A DNA stretch of 64,000 nucleotides, taken from positions 90,368,692 to 90,432,691 of the forward strand of contig CM068382.1 in NCBI GenBank assembly GCA_034770075.1. The letters are read 5' to 3'. Every line of letters starts with the position of its first letter. Positions within the stretch are counted from its first letter, which is position 1. This document shows positions 33,434-44,745 of this stretch, piece by piece. A program made the position numbers and the translations under genes. Source of the DNA: Aralia elata (lineage: Eukaryota; Streptophyta; Magnoliopsida; Apiales; Araliaceae). The notes beneath the pieces are model-generated. The model was not told where the DNA came from. It did not search any database and saw only the letters and a list, made by a program, of their open reading frames with translations.

Positions 33434-34993
33434 TTATGAAATTTCGTCCTCGAAATTGACGTACGTACCTGGTATTTCGAAAAGGTGAGGATACTTTGCT
33501 CTCATTTCGGATTCTAACTCCCAGGTCATTTCCTCAACATCATGGTTTCTCCATAAAATTTTGACTTGAGGTATAACCTTTGAGCGTAGAATATGCTCCT
33601 TCTTATCTAAGACCTTGACAGGTATCTCTTCATACGTTAAATCCCCTGCTATCTCGTCAGGTTCTAATTCAATAACGTGGTTTGGATCTTTCACATTTTT
33701 ACGTAGCATGGATATGTGAAAAACATTATGAACACGAGACATACTCGGCGGTAAGGCGAGTCTGTAGGCCACAGTTCCCACTCGGTCGAGGATTTCAAAT
33801 GGACCGATAAATCGAGGGTTAAGCTTTCCTCTCTTTCCGAATCGCGTAACACCTTTCCACGGAGCAACACGTAAAAATACATGATCTCCGACATTGAATT
33901 CCTCGTCTCTTTGATGAAGATCAGCATAACTCTTTTGCCGATCTTGAGCTGTTTGTATACGTTGCCGGATCATTTGGATCTTTTCCGTAGTCATACGTAC
34001 CAACTCGGGTCCCAACAATTTTGCCTCACCTACTTCATCCCAACATGCTGGAGATCGACACCTTCGTCCATACAACGCCTCGAAGGGAGCCATGCCTATA
34101 CTTGCTTGATAACTGTTGTTATAAGAGAATTCCACCAATGGCAAGTATTTGTCCCAACTTTCTTTGAAGTCTAGTACGCAGAGTCTTAATAAATCTTCGA
34201 GGGTTTGAATAGTCCTTTCCGATTGTCCGTCTGTCTGGGGATGGTATGCAGAACTGAATCGTAATTCAGTGCCCATAGCTTTTTGCAAGCTGACCCAAAA
34301 TCGTGAAGTGAATCTAGGATCTCGATCAGAAACTATGGATACTGGCATGCCATGCAATCTGATAATCTCGCTTATATACAAATTAGCAAGACGCTCGAGT
34401 GAATAGTTTTCTCGTATAGGTAAGAAATGAGCAGACTTGGTCAATCTATCTATAATGACCCAAATTGCGTCCAAGCCTTGAGAAACTTTGGGAAGACCTG
34501 TCACGAAATCCATGTTGATGTGTTCCCACTTCCATTCTGGAATCTCAAGTGGTTGCAATGGACCCCTTGGTACTTGATGCTCTGCCTTGACACGTTGACA
34601 AGTTAAACATCTTGCAATAAACTCTGCAATTTCTCTCTTCATATTGTTCCACCAAAATGTATGTCGAAGATCACGATACATTTTGGTACTTCCAGGGTGG
34701 ATTGTAAACGGTGTGTTGTGTGCCTCCATCATGATTTTGTATTTCAAGTCAGGGTCGTTAGGAACACACAGTCTAGAGTTGATTCGCAGTATTCCTTCTT
34801 CGTCGACTCTTGCTTCTGGAATAGCACCTTCTTGTACCTTCTTTTTCATATTCATCAACTCTGGGTCTGTAACTTGAGCAGCTTTAATTTTGTCGATTAA
34901 AGCCGGTTCTACTTGTATATGTGCGACCTTCACGTGGGTTCCTGGAGTCTTTAACTCTATCTCCATCTTTTGTAAATCATCCAAAATAGGCCT
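33434..34993 (-). pseudogene. Integrase with chromodomain-like tail, gypsy-3
   Basis: 516 codons open from 34984 to the TAA at 33434-33436, which overlaps the polypurine region. In order: HHCC zinc domain (about residues 90-135, ending CLTCQRVKAEHQVP); catalytic core with WEHINMDFVTGLPK, SIVSDRDPRFTSRFW and SAYHPQTDGQSERTIQTLED (the D, D and E); GPFEILDRVGTVAYRLALPP; SRVHNVFHISMLRK; and a tail RNHDVEEMTWELESEMR that fits the reduced chromodomain of Tekay/Del chromoviruses. In the family this tail directs insertion to heterochromatin. It is separated from RNase H only by a TAA at 34992-34994 that replaces the CAA of gypsy-1. Confidence 0.93.
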
Positions 34994-36154
34994 TTAAGAT
35001 GTCAATAACGCACTCGTACTTGCATATGATCTTCTACTCAATGCATCAGCTACTACATTCGCCTTTCTAGGATGGTACTGGATGGTATGATCGTAATCTT
35101 TCAACAGCTCGAGCCAACGTCGTTGTCGCATGTTGAGTTCCTTTTGGGTGAAGAAATATTTGAGACTTTTGTGGTCTGTATAGATCTCCACTTTCTCTCC
35201 ATACAAGTAATGTCTCCAGATCTTCAACGCGAAAACGACTGCTGCCAACTCTAGATCATGAGTAGGATAATTTTTCTCATATTTCTTGAGTTGCCGAGAT
35301 GCATAGGCTATAACTTTTTCATGTTGCATGAGAACGCAACCTAGTCCTTTGCCTGAAGCATCGCTGTAGATGACAAATCCTTCCGATCCTGATGGTATAG
35401 CCAATACAGGTGCTGAAATGAGTCTTCTTTTGAGTTCTTGAAAACTCTTCTCGCATTCCTCGCTCCATTTGAATGTAGTGCTTTTCCGAGTAAGTTGAGT
35501 TAATGGAGTGGCTATTCGAGAAAATCCTTCTACGAATCTCCGATAATAACCAGCTAAACCCAGAAAGCTTCGTACTTCGGTTACTGACTTGGGTTGTTCC
35601 CAATTTGATACTGCTTCAATCTTCGCTGGGTCAACCGAGATTCCTTCTTTAGAAATCAAGTGACCAAGAAATGCAACTTCCTCAAGCCAGAATTCACATT
35701 TCTTCAACTTAGCATATAGCTTGTTTTCACGAAGCTTTTGGAGTATCATCCTCAAGTGTTGCTCATGATCTTCACGACTTTTAGAATATATGAGAATGTC
35801 ATCAATGAAAACAACCACGAAATGATCCAAATATTCCTTGAATATCCGGTTCATCATATCCATGAAAGCAGCAGGAGCATTAGTCAATCCAAAAGACATG
35901 ACTAGGAATTCATAATGCCCGTACCAAGTTCTAAAGGCAGTCTTTGGAATGTCATCAGCTTTAACTTTCAACTGATGATATCCAGAACGAAGATCGATCT
36001 TTGAAAAGAATTGAGCTCCTTGTAACTGGTCGAACAGGTCATCAATGCGAGGTAACGGGTACCTATTTTTGATGGTGACATGGTTTAACTCCCGATAGTC
36101 AATGCAAAGTCTCATACTCCCGTCTTTCTTCTTTACGAATAAAACAGGAGCACC
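34994..36154 (-). pseudogene. Reverse transcriptase and RNase H, gypsy-3
   Basis: 373 codons. RT motifs: LCIDYRELNHVTIKNRYPLP, FFSKIDLRSGYHQLKVKADD, FGLTNAPAAFMDMMNRIF and the catalytic VFIDDILIYSK. Connection: FLGLAGYYRRFVEGFSRIA. RNase H: FVIYSDASGKGLGCVLMQ, THDLELAAVVFALK and IYTDHKSLKYFF. All the catalytic acidic residues I can place are present. The stop 36155-36157 (TGG to TAG in WGAPVLF) cuts it from protease. Confidence 0.93.
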
Positions 36155-37342
36155 CTAAGGCGATGTACTCGGACGTATGAAACCGATGTCCAACAACTCC
36201 TGTAGTTGGACCTTTAACTCTTGAAGTTCAATAGGGGCCATTCGATATGGGGTTTTGGAAATAGGTTTCGTACCGGGTTCAAGGTCGATACAAAATTCAA
36301 TTTCACGGTCTGGGGGTAGGCCAGGAAGTTCTTCGGGAAATACGTCAGGGAACTCATTAACAACAGAAATATTATTCAAATCTGACGTACTTTTGTTTAA
36401 ATCCGTTACATGAGCTAAGAAGGCTTGACATCCGTTTTTCAATAAACGAATGGCTTTGTGACTAGAAATGATGGTTATTGATTTCAATGATTTGGTTGCT
36501 TGAATTCGCATAATAGGTTTATTAGGAATATGAAAACTAATGACCTTACGAAAGCAATCAATTTTAGCATGATGAGCAGTTAACCAATCAATTCCTAAAA
36601 TCACATCAAATTCATGCATGTTCAAGAAGATAAGATCGACAGGTAATGTGAGGGTGCCGATTTGAACAAAGCAAGATTTATAGACTGTAGATGTAACAAA
36701 TGTTTGTGCTAATGGTGTTTCGACAGATAAGTCAAAATCTAATTTTTCAGGAGTCAAATTCAGGCGTTGAGCACATGTTGGTGAAATAAAAGAGTGGGTA
36801 GAGCCAGTATCTAATAAGGCATAGACTTCACAAGAGTTAATAAGTAATTTACCCGTTATAACCTCGTTCGAATTCTGTGCTTTTTGTGACGTCACAACAA
36901 AAGCTCTCCCCTGGACCACAGACTTTGACTTATCTGTGACCGCCTTCGGTGTCATCATTGCAGCTGAACTTGACTTTGCTGCATGACAAAAACGAGCTAT
37001 ATGGCCTTCCTTTCCACAATTGTAACATACTTGGGATGGCAATTGTGTACAATTTGGACTGATGTGTCCTTCTTTCCCACACCTGAAACACCTAACAGGT
37101 GGTCGTTCTCCTTCCTTCGAAACTGGTCCTGGTGCTGGTGCTGACGTTGGTGCCTTTCCATGGTTGTTGTTGAATCTCCTCTTCTTAGAATTGTTGCCAC
37201 TTGACTCACTCCTTCTGTTATCCGGGCCAGGATTACCACCGAAGTGGTTACCATTTCCGGTGTTGTGATTCCCTCCTCGCTGATTATCATTATTTCGATA
37301 ATTGCTGCCACCATTTCAATTATTACCGTGATTTTGCTCTCG
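36155..37342 (-). pseudogene. Gag C-terminus, zinc knuckles and protease, gypsy-3
   Basis: Two CCHC knuckles are encoded: CFRCGK... (about 37080) and CYNCGKEGHIARFC (about 37000-37030). A one-base deletion near 37075 puts the first out of frame with the second. Protease: EVYALLDTGSTHSFISP with the canonical DTGS, unlike gypsy-1. The linker MHEFDVILGIDWLTAHHAK follows, then EFPDVFPEELPGLPP leading into RT. Gag upstream of about 37343 is deleted. Confidence 0.9.
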
Positions 37343-37554
37343 TGTAATGTTGTATTGTTGTTAATTAGTCATGTATTGTTAATTATTATGCTTGTCTTCA
37401 TTTCAGTTATTAACCGAATAACCGAATCGTAAATTCAGTTATTCGGTAATTCGGTTAGCAGCTAATTCGGGTTACAATTTGGATATCAGAAATAGTTTAA
37501 TTTCGGTTTTTGGTTATAACCGAATAAGCCGAATTGCTCACCCCTAGATACAAT

Positions 37555-38127
37555 GCAATGAATACAGCATTTTAAAACTCTAAAAACTAGCTAACAAAGC
37601 ATTTTAACTTGCATAAATTATACACATAATCTAAGTGGAATGCAAAAACGAAGTCAAACTTAAGTTGATACAGCAACATGGTTCCAGAACAACTTAAGAA
37701 CGATTAAAACTCACAAAACAACTTCAGATGAAATTACCCCAACTTTTTTTGAAAAATGCTACTTTCACAGCAGATAAGTAACAAAATGGCTTCTGCATAT
37801 TTGAGAACCCTTTCAAGAAACATTTTTTCCAACCAAATACTGGATGCATGAACCGTAATGCAAATGATTTACCAAAATTAGAACTTCATTTACGATTTAA
37901 CCATATGTAAAAATCTGAACTATTCTATAAAAATGCAAATTAACTGCAAATTCCTAACCAGTGTATGGATAAATTTGACATTACCAATTTTAACACTTTC
38001 CTACACCGTATAAGTTCAGGCAGATAAATAAATAGACAAGAACCCAATGGCAAAACAGATAATAGACCTACCTCACAACAACATTATCAAATTAATAAAG
38101 AATTATATAAGGCATAATTCAAATAAC
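37555..38127. other. No gene seen
   Basis: AT-rich sequence between the hAT element and the exon at 38128. It would be the intron after that exon on the minus strand (donor at 38127). Confidence 0.4.
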
Positions 38128-38577
38128 CTGTAACGGCGAAAGAGCGAACAAAAACCCGTCGAAAGCTGAAGTGGTCGGCCACACGTCAGCTACGGCAACT
38201 GAATCTTTATGACCGTGCGGAAGCAATCGCTTGTAGAACTGTGTATATAAGAACAATATCAGATCATAAACATCGACACCAATTGAATCGATCACCAAGG
38301 GCTTCGTGACAATGAGTGGGTCGGATTCAGAGTGAAGCACCGAGGAGATTATATCGATGACAAGTCGGGCATGCTCAGGGGAGATTTGGAAGATTTCGAC
38401 GATGGCGGAGGAGTTAACACGGTGATTCAAATCAGATGATAAAGATAGGAGCTTGTGTTTTATAGGTGCTAGGGTTTGGCCGGCGTCGGTGAAAATGAGC
38501 TTAGGGATTGAAATTAGGCCATAAGATGTTGAAGGTGTTGAGGGTTCGACTAAGTCGGACTCGTTCTTGGCTGAGGC
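38128..38577 (-). pseudogene. Exon of an unrecognised plant gene
   Basis: Open for 150 codons with better codon usage and GC than its surroundings. It includes IPKLIFTDAGQTLAPIKHKL, FQISPEHARLVIDIISSVLH and VIDSIGVDVYDLILFLYTQF, and ends with a good donor at 38128/38127 (ACAG|GTTATT). I do not recognise the family. Upstream in frame there is no ATG. Either CAG at 38578-38580 is an acceptor after a pyrimidine tract, or the start codon has become ATT (38581-38583, ATT CAG GCC). No following exon lies within the 580 bp to the hAT element. The Harbinger element inserted 59 bp upstream. It is probably a truncated or disrupted gene 5' end. Confidence 0.5.
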
Positions 38578-38954
38578 CTGAATTTTAGAGAGAGAAAGAG
38601 AAGGTGGGGGAAAAGAAGATGGAAATAGAGTGTTAGAGTATCTCCAGCAAATGGACTATCTGCTAGACTATATTTAGTCCATATGACATCAGCAGATGTC
38701 CTTTAGTCTTCAATCATTCCAGCAGATGGACTATCCCGCGGACTATCCCGTGGACTATAATATAAAAAGATTAAAATAATCAATAGATTCAAAAAAACTC
38801 CAACAGCTATATTCCAACGGTCATATTCCAACGACCATATTCCAACGACTATATTTTAAAGAACAAATAACATCTATAAATATAAGGCACATCTAGTCTC
38901 TCATATTCACTCATCTCAACTTCAGTCTTCCAATCAAATAAGTTATTTTAAATA

Positions 38955-40214
38955 TGTCTCGTCAATTCGAATTAGCTATATTGCACATGGATGAAGAAGA
39001 AGATGAAGAAGCATATGGATAATTTTTAGGCATGACGGCTATTGAAGAAGAACAACAAAATGTCAATAGGCATACATCACGTCATTGTAGTTCTGTGCAA
39101 GGTCGTATTATCATTGATCTTGGTAGACATGAAGGTCATAAGCGACTTTTTCATGATTATTTTGTTGAACATCCTACATACCCCTCGTATCTATTTTGGA
39201 GAAGGTTTCGAATGCGGTGCCCACTTTTCCTCCGAATTCAAAGAGCAGTTGAAGCGTATGATTCATACTTCGTCCAAAAAATGAATGCTGCAGGACAACG
39301 ATTTATCTTCTCTACAAAAGATAACTGCCTCAATGCGGATGCTTGCCTATGGTGTTTCAGCGGATTCCGTTGATGATTATGTGCAGATTGGTGAAAGCAC
39401 GACTATATTGAGTCTTAAAAGGTTTGTAAAAGTAGTCATTTCAATTTTTGGTGATGAATATTTGTGATCCCCCAATAGTGATGACATCCTTAGATTGCTA
39501 TCAAAAGCTGAAGAGCGTGGTTTTCCTGGGATGTTGGGGAGCATCGACTGCATGCATTGAAAATAGAAGAATTGTCCGGTTGCGTGGCATGGTATGTATT
39601 CTGGACATGTGCATGAGCTAACAATTATTTTAGAAGCGATGGCTTCATACGATCTTTGGATATGGCACGCATTTTTTGGATTACCAGACTCTCATAATGA
39701 TATTAACGTTTTGGAGAGATCATCTATCTTCTCTGCTCTTACTGAAGGTCGTGCTCCAGCTGTAAACTACTCAATTAATGAAAATGAGTACACGGTGGGA
39801 TATTACCTTGCTGATGATATATATCCCCCATGGGCAACATTTGTTAAAACCATTTCGGCACCTCGGGGAAATAAAAGAAAACTATTTGCTAAGACTCAAA
39901 AGGCGTTTAAAAAGGATGTTGAGCGAGCATTTGGGGTACTGCAAGCACGTTTTGCGATAGTTCGTGGTCCTGCACGATTTTGGGATCAAACAATACTAAA
40001 AGAAATTATGACTGCATGCATAATACTACATAATATGATCGTTGAAGATGAACGAGATGAAAATCAAGAACCAACAACCTATGATACACATGACGAGATT
40101 CCAACTGTAGAAGTGTCTCGTGAGCGTACCCCACAATTACTTGAATTCATTGAAGCCAATCATCGCATAAGGGATAAACAAGTTCATTCTCAACTTCAAG
40201 AAGATATTATTTAA
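38955..40214 (+). pseudogene. Harbinger DDE nuclease
   Basis: Starts MSRQFELAILHMDEEEDEEA at 38955. The order is FWRRFRMRCPLFLRI, then LQKITASMRMLAYGVSADSV, SLKRFVKVVISIFGDEYL, GMLGSIDCMH (first Asp), GLPDSHNDINVLERSSIF (second Asp), FKKDVERAFGVLQARFAIV (Glu) and ACIILHNMIVEDE near the end. This is the usual DDE_Tnp_4-type layout. Lesions: TAA at about 39018, a frameshift at about 39300, TGA at 39465, and two stops just after the first Asp where WKW is expected. The 206-codon 3' part (39594-40214) is still open. Confidence 0.92.
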
Positions 40215-40324
40215 CATTTGTGGTCACTACATGGCGGAGCGTAATCCATTACATTCTACTATAATAATAAGCAAATCATAATTCTCTAATAATAAGCAAG
40301 TCAACTACTAGATGTAACTCTTTT

Positions 40325-41339
40325 CATGATTTCTTTCTTGCATTGTTTGTAATATTCAGCTATTTCAGGCTCCATATTAGCGGTGTCAATCGCCATGATC
40401 CTTTTATCCTCTTGTGCTTTCATTATATTCAACTTCTCTTGCTCTTGAAAATATATTTTATCTATGTTCTCTTGTCTCTTTTATTGGTTCAATTTCATCT
40501 GATACTCGAACTTCTCAAACCTTAATTCTATAGGTATACTAGTATCACCGGTTCCTTTGCCCTTTTTAAATAATGCTTTCGAAGCATTTCTTCCCATTGG
40601 CCTCTCTATTACTGCAGAGATTGTATCTTCAATACTATCATCTTCACCCCAAACTCACTTCTTCTGCGATTGATGGAGAAGATGCTGTTGGACTTGACTT
40701 TTTAGTACTTTTCTGTTTTTTTCCACTATTATATGTTCTCTATTTCGGTGCATCCTTTAATATTCTCCAACAATGCATAAATCCAAATTGTTGGTTTTGC
40801 ATACTTTTGAACATCTCTAATGCTTGACATATCTATTGAAAAATTATTTACAAAGTATTAAGTATAAAATATAAGAATAAAACTTAATGAAATTTTACAT
40901 GAAAAAATTGAAATACCTTATCTTGTTCGCCTACACCGCTTTGTTGTATTCTTTCAATTGAAGCATAATATCCATAAAATTTGTTCACCGCGAGTTGAAT
41001 TATTGATCAACGTTTCGCCAAAGCAGTAGAATTGCGTTCAGACTCAAAATTTTTGTATTCATGAAAGTATTCGTGAACTTTTTTTCAATATCTTCCATGT
41101 TTTCGATCGTTTCCTTGAATTGGATCCATACTTACATTAAGCCATCCGGAAACAAGAAGGGCATCTTCTTCAATTGTGTAATTTCCCTTTCGCCTTGTTC
41201 TTTTATTGGACTCATTTTCGAGAGTCTGAATTGGTACATCAGTTTGAATTGAAAATTCATCCAACAAATTTGGATCATCAAGTGAGAAACCTTCAGATAA
41301 TAATGAAAAATAATACATCGGAGGACCATAATTTTCCAT
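40325..41339 (-). pseudogene. Harbinger Myb/SANT-like ORF1 protein
   Basis: Starts at ATG 41337-41339 with MENYGPPMYYFSLLSEGFSL. The Myb/SANT-like part follows: KGNYTIEEDALLVSGWLNVS, then DPIQGNDRKHGRY and, after a stop where Trp is expected, KKVHEYFHEYKNFESERNST. In Pong-type elements this protein binds the ends and helps import the nuclease. Downstream lysine-rich coding (NSGKKQKSTKKSSP) and a C-terminal helical tail are in several frames. The stops at HGRY-W and KR-W are TGG-to-TGA changes. Confidence 0.82.
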
Positions 41340-41841
41340 CTAAAAAATAAATTAAAAAGATATTATCAATAAAAACAAAAATCAAATATAATAAAAATAC
41401 AAACTATTATTAACAAAATACTTACAATTGCTAAATGCTGGAGTAGTTGATTGAAAGAAGTAAAATGAATTGAATTATTGTACATATTTATAGATTTTCT
41501 AATTACCCTTTCAATTTCTATTCGTTGGTATTTTTTATTACCGTTATGATTTTTATCGTTCTGATATTCTATCCGTTGCAGCACGCTTCCCACTTCGTCC
41601 TCTTATTCACTTCAGACCTTCAACAGATAGCTTCATCTCCTTCTTCTTTTTATTCATCCTCTCTCCCATTTAATTATCTTAAAATTATAGTCCATGAGAT
41701 TTTCATTCCTTGATTTGGTCTTTTTGGGTTGTCGGAAAAGTAGCTCGACTAAATATAGTCCATCTGCTGGAGCAAAATCGGCTTCCTAGACTAAATATAG
41801 TCTAGGATTTTCGCAACTCCGGCCTGCTGGAGTTGCTCTTA

Positions 41842-43376
41842 CAGATCGTTCTTTTCGGAGATGATGACTTATATGAGAGAGAGAGTTACAAATTTTTGAG
41901 ACCCACTTTTATTTTCCCGCTTTTTTTTGATAATTTATTTTTCGCTTTTATATCAATGTTAATTTTTACTACTCCCTCTGTCCCAAATTAATTGCTTTTT
42001 TAGGACTTTTTTAAGTCAAATTGACTATTTTTAAAATTAATAATTAAGCATATATAAATATATTTCTAAAATTATAAAAATTGAAATTCGTAATAAATTG
42101 TATATACTTTCTTTTGGTTATAATCTCTTCACCTATATTTTAACAAAAATAATAAAAAGATTAGTTCTAAAAAAAGTATTATCATTCTTAAAATGGTCAA
42201 AATTGAGCAATTAATTTAGGACAAGGGAGTATAATTTTTAAAATGAACTAAACCAAACAATACTATTTTGTAGTAAAGACATAATAGTACATGATTTGAT
42301 AATATATATATATAGAAGATAACAAAAAAACAAAAATTAAAAAAAAAACTCTTTTATGTTTTAAGTATGATAAAGAGTCCCGTTATATATTGTGAAAATT
42401 TTATGCTAAATTACGATTGTAACATATATCAATACATGAGACTGGATATTAAACATCTCGTTAAAAATATTTTGAAGTATAATTATACACGTAACTCGCA
42501 ATGAAAAAGTTGACATATAAAATTGCAAGATATATATTATTTTCATATTGGTGAAAATTGAATGGCTAAAGCATTCGGTTTAAATAGACCACGTTGACGA
42601 CAAAAAAAAACTCATTTAAACAAAATTACAATTCGGCCTCATTTTATGATTTAAATAAGCAGGCTAATAAATTATATGATCTTATATCTATTTATTGAAT
42701 TTATCTTTGTTTTTTTGTTAATTAATTTATCTTTGTTTTTTTACATATATCATTTATAATTATATAATATAATATGTAACAATTTTTAATAATAAATAAA
42801 AACATATTCCCAACTTAACATCGTAAAATTTATTACTAATCTCATTCTAATGAGTAATTAGTAAAATCTTTTAAATAGTTGCAATAATTACAATTGTATA
42901 ATCAAAAATTAGATAAATCAATACAAGTATACAAGAAGTCAATAAGAGATCTTATTCAACTTAATTTGATTGGTCATTTTAAGGGTAAATTGGACATCAA
43001 CTTATAATTCTCAAATACAAATTACATAATTATATTCGGTACATACCCTCTCGAACCAATTGAATAGTCACATGTTTATTTTTTACAAGATTATTCATGG
43101 GATAACTTAAAATAGTCTCTTGTTATTTTAGTTTTGTCCAAAATTATTTAAAGAATTAGATAAAAACTTATTGTTTGGACTATTATACCTTTACTATTAA
43201 TAACAAAGATATTATATTCTCATTAGTTTAAGTATAGATAAATATAATAAGATAAATTAATTTTTTTAAATAAAATTAAAAATTAATTTTATCCATAAAT
43301 TTTTAATCTCAAATAATAAAGATTATAATAGGTGATCCTCTCGAAAGTCATTTTATTATTCGGAATAATCAAACAA
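41842..43376. other. Intergenic, AT-rich, no gene
   Basis: 41842-41940 is likely the original upstream flank of the gene at 38128. The remainder is AT-rich with simple sequence around 42303-42350. The only element I can define is the Stowaway MITE at 41972-42229. Confidence 0.5.
41972..42229. mobile_element. Stowaway MITE
   Basis: CTCCCTCTGTCCCAAATTAA at the left and its near-inverse (TTAATTTAGGACAAGGGAG) at the right, flanked by TA on both sides. 258 bp, AT-rich, no ORF. Confidence 0.88.
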
Positions 43377-43606
43377 ACATAGCCTCTAGCTACTATATCC
43401 ACTCTCCAGTCTCGTCTCGTCTCCTCTGCTCCCTGCTCACTGCTCATCGACTGAACGACTCTCTACATCTCAAGTCTCAACTCTCCGATAGCCATCTCCA
43501 TCTTCATCTCCATCTTCTTTCTCGTTCTCCATAGTCCATCGTTTCTAAGTCATCTCCTTATTCTTCCATAGACAGATCGACTCTCTGCTCTGCTTCTTTT
43601 TTAGGT
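43377..43606 (+). other. Possible 5' UTR exon
   Basis: Strongly pyrimidine-rich block (repeated catctccatctt and ctctctgctctgc), out of keeping with its AT-rich surroundings, followed by GTAATAAC at 43607. An acceptor-like ccttctccag lies at 45378-45387, 38 bp before the seryl-tRNA synthetase ATG, so this could be its non-coding first exon with a ~1.8 kb intron. This is an inference from composition only. Confidence 0.3.
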
Positions 43607-44247
43607 AATAACTAATAAGATTAACACTTGATTATTTGATTAATTGATTCTTTCCTTCACTCTTTTTTAAATATTTCTTGAATTAAGTTTGTTTTTATTT
43701 GTAGGGTTTGTTATGAAATAATTTTGTTCTCAAAATTGGAAAATCTTTTGGGGTTAATTAATTATTTGTTTGTTTATTTGTGAATTAATTGTTTGTAGCT
43801 GATAATAAAATCATGAGCACATGAATATCTTTAACTTATGAGACAGTTGTTATAATTTGCTCTGGTACAAATTTTATTACATTCTGCAAGGGATCCGGTG
43901 TCCTGAAGTAAAAGCACTAGTTTGGGTCTTGTGAAGATATGACCAGTCAGTGATTATTACACTTTTCTTGTACTTGATCATCAGTTAGTGATACGATAGA
44001 TTGTACACACAAATCTCTAAGGTTAGCCTTTTTTTATGTATCTGCTATATATAGATTTCCGATTAGCTGCACTAAGAATTTCATTACACTAATTTTGTCA
44101 AAAAAAAGTACTTTTCCATTTTCACTTATAGTAGTGATAATATTTAACTGAAGTCTCTTTAATTGAAGGTGAACATGTTTCTTATTAACAGTTTTTAACA
44201 AAAGAATCTCACTGTTTTTTGTTGTTGTTGACTCTTGTTGTGAGATA

Positions 44248-44280
44248 GGGGTTTGGGGTGGGTGGGTGAGGGGTGGTGGG
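44248..44280 (+). other. Potential G-quadruplex
   Basis: Five runs of three or four G separated by one to three bases (ggggtttggggtgggtgggtg then aggggtggtggg), about 1.15 kb upstream of the synthetase start. Confidence 0.6.
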
Positions 44281-44394
44281 TTTTGGGTTTTGTTTTTTCT
44301 TGGTGTATTTTAGTGTGCGGGCTTTTATTTTGGAATCATGGATTACCACTTTCTAAGTTGAAATGCAACTTGTACGGTTAAAAACCCAGCATTA

Positions 44395-44745
44395 GGGGGT
44401 GTTTGTTTAGAACTTAATAAAGCTGAATGGCTGAATCGGTAAGTGCGTTTGTTTTGGTCTGAATGGCTGAATCGGTCAGATGATTGAGCTGAATGGCTAA
44501 GTCAGATTTTTTTAGCTGAATGGCTGAATGAGCAAAAAAAATAATTTAAAAATTAAAAAAAAATATTAACTATTATATTAAGTAATATTAAATAAATTTA
44601 CAACAATTTTAAATTTTTTTAGAGGGGTAAAATAATAAAATTTTGTCATTCAGATGTTTCAGACATGTCAATTATCAAACAGTTTTTTTCATTCAGATTC
44701 AGCTCATTCAGATTCAGATTCATTTAATTTTTATCAAACACCCTC
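44395..44745. mobile_element. Tourist-like MITE, TSD tta
   Basis: Left end GGGGGTGTTTGTTTA and right end (inward) GAGGGTGTTTGATAA, with TTA at 44392-44394 and 44746-44748. 351 bp. It has internal direct repeats of gctgaatggctgaatcgg at the left and cattcagattcag at the right. No ORF. Confidence 0.8.

Larger units (their letters stand above)
30625..37343 (-). mobile_element. Ty3/gypsy element, 5' LTR and gag start deleted (gypsy-3)
   Basis: The same family as gypsy-1, in the same strand orientation: 3' LTR 30625-33422, then integrase, RNase H, RT, protease and the end of gag up to about 37343. There homology to gypsy-1 stops and hAT sub-terminal sequence begins. It is inserted in the TRIM right LTR (left flank tcaaa, 30620-30624). 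The deletion removed its 5' LTR, primer site, most of gag and the rest of the TRIM LTR. Compared with gypsy-1 it has only two in-frame nonsense codons and one frameshift, so it is the younger copy. Confidence 0.93.
27960..37546. mobile_element. Composite hAT element, 9587 bp, 8-bp TSD gatacaat
   Basis: The left end TAGGACTGAGTAA and the right end (read inward) TAGGGGTGAGCAA form the terminal inverted repeat. The identical octamer gatacaat lies at 27952-27959 and 37547-37554; 8-bp duplications are typical of hAT. Both ends carry the sub-terminal CCGAATAACCGAA-type repeats seen in plant hAT elements (27985-28130 and 37405-37530). No BED-finger or hAT dimerisation coding region was seen, so it is non-autonomous or internally deleted. 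Nested in it are a TRIM (30135) and a truncated gypsy (30625-37343). Confidence 0.9.
38636..41838. mobile_element. PIF/Harbinger (Pong-like) element, 3203 bp, TSD tta
   Basis: Ends GAGTATCTCCAGCA and (inward from right) GAGCAACTCCAGCA. The TTA duplications at 38633-38635 and 41839-41841 are the hallmark of the superfamily. It has the two expected genes, convergent: a DDE nuclease (+) and a Myb/SANT-like protein (-). Both have several stops, nearly all explicable as G-to-A or C-to-T changes, so it is inactive now. Confidence 0.92.

Noticed and set aside
36997..37314. Minus ORF of 105 codons in gypsy-3
   Set aside because: Mostly an out-of-frame reading of the gag zinc-knuckle region; the true frame is that of CFRCGK and CYNCGKEGH.
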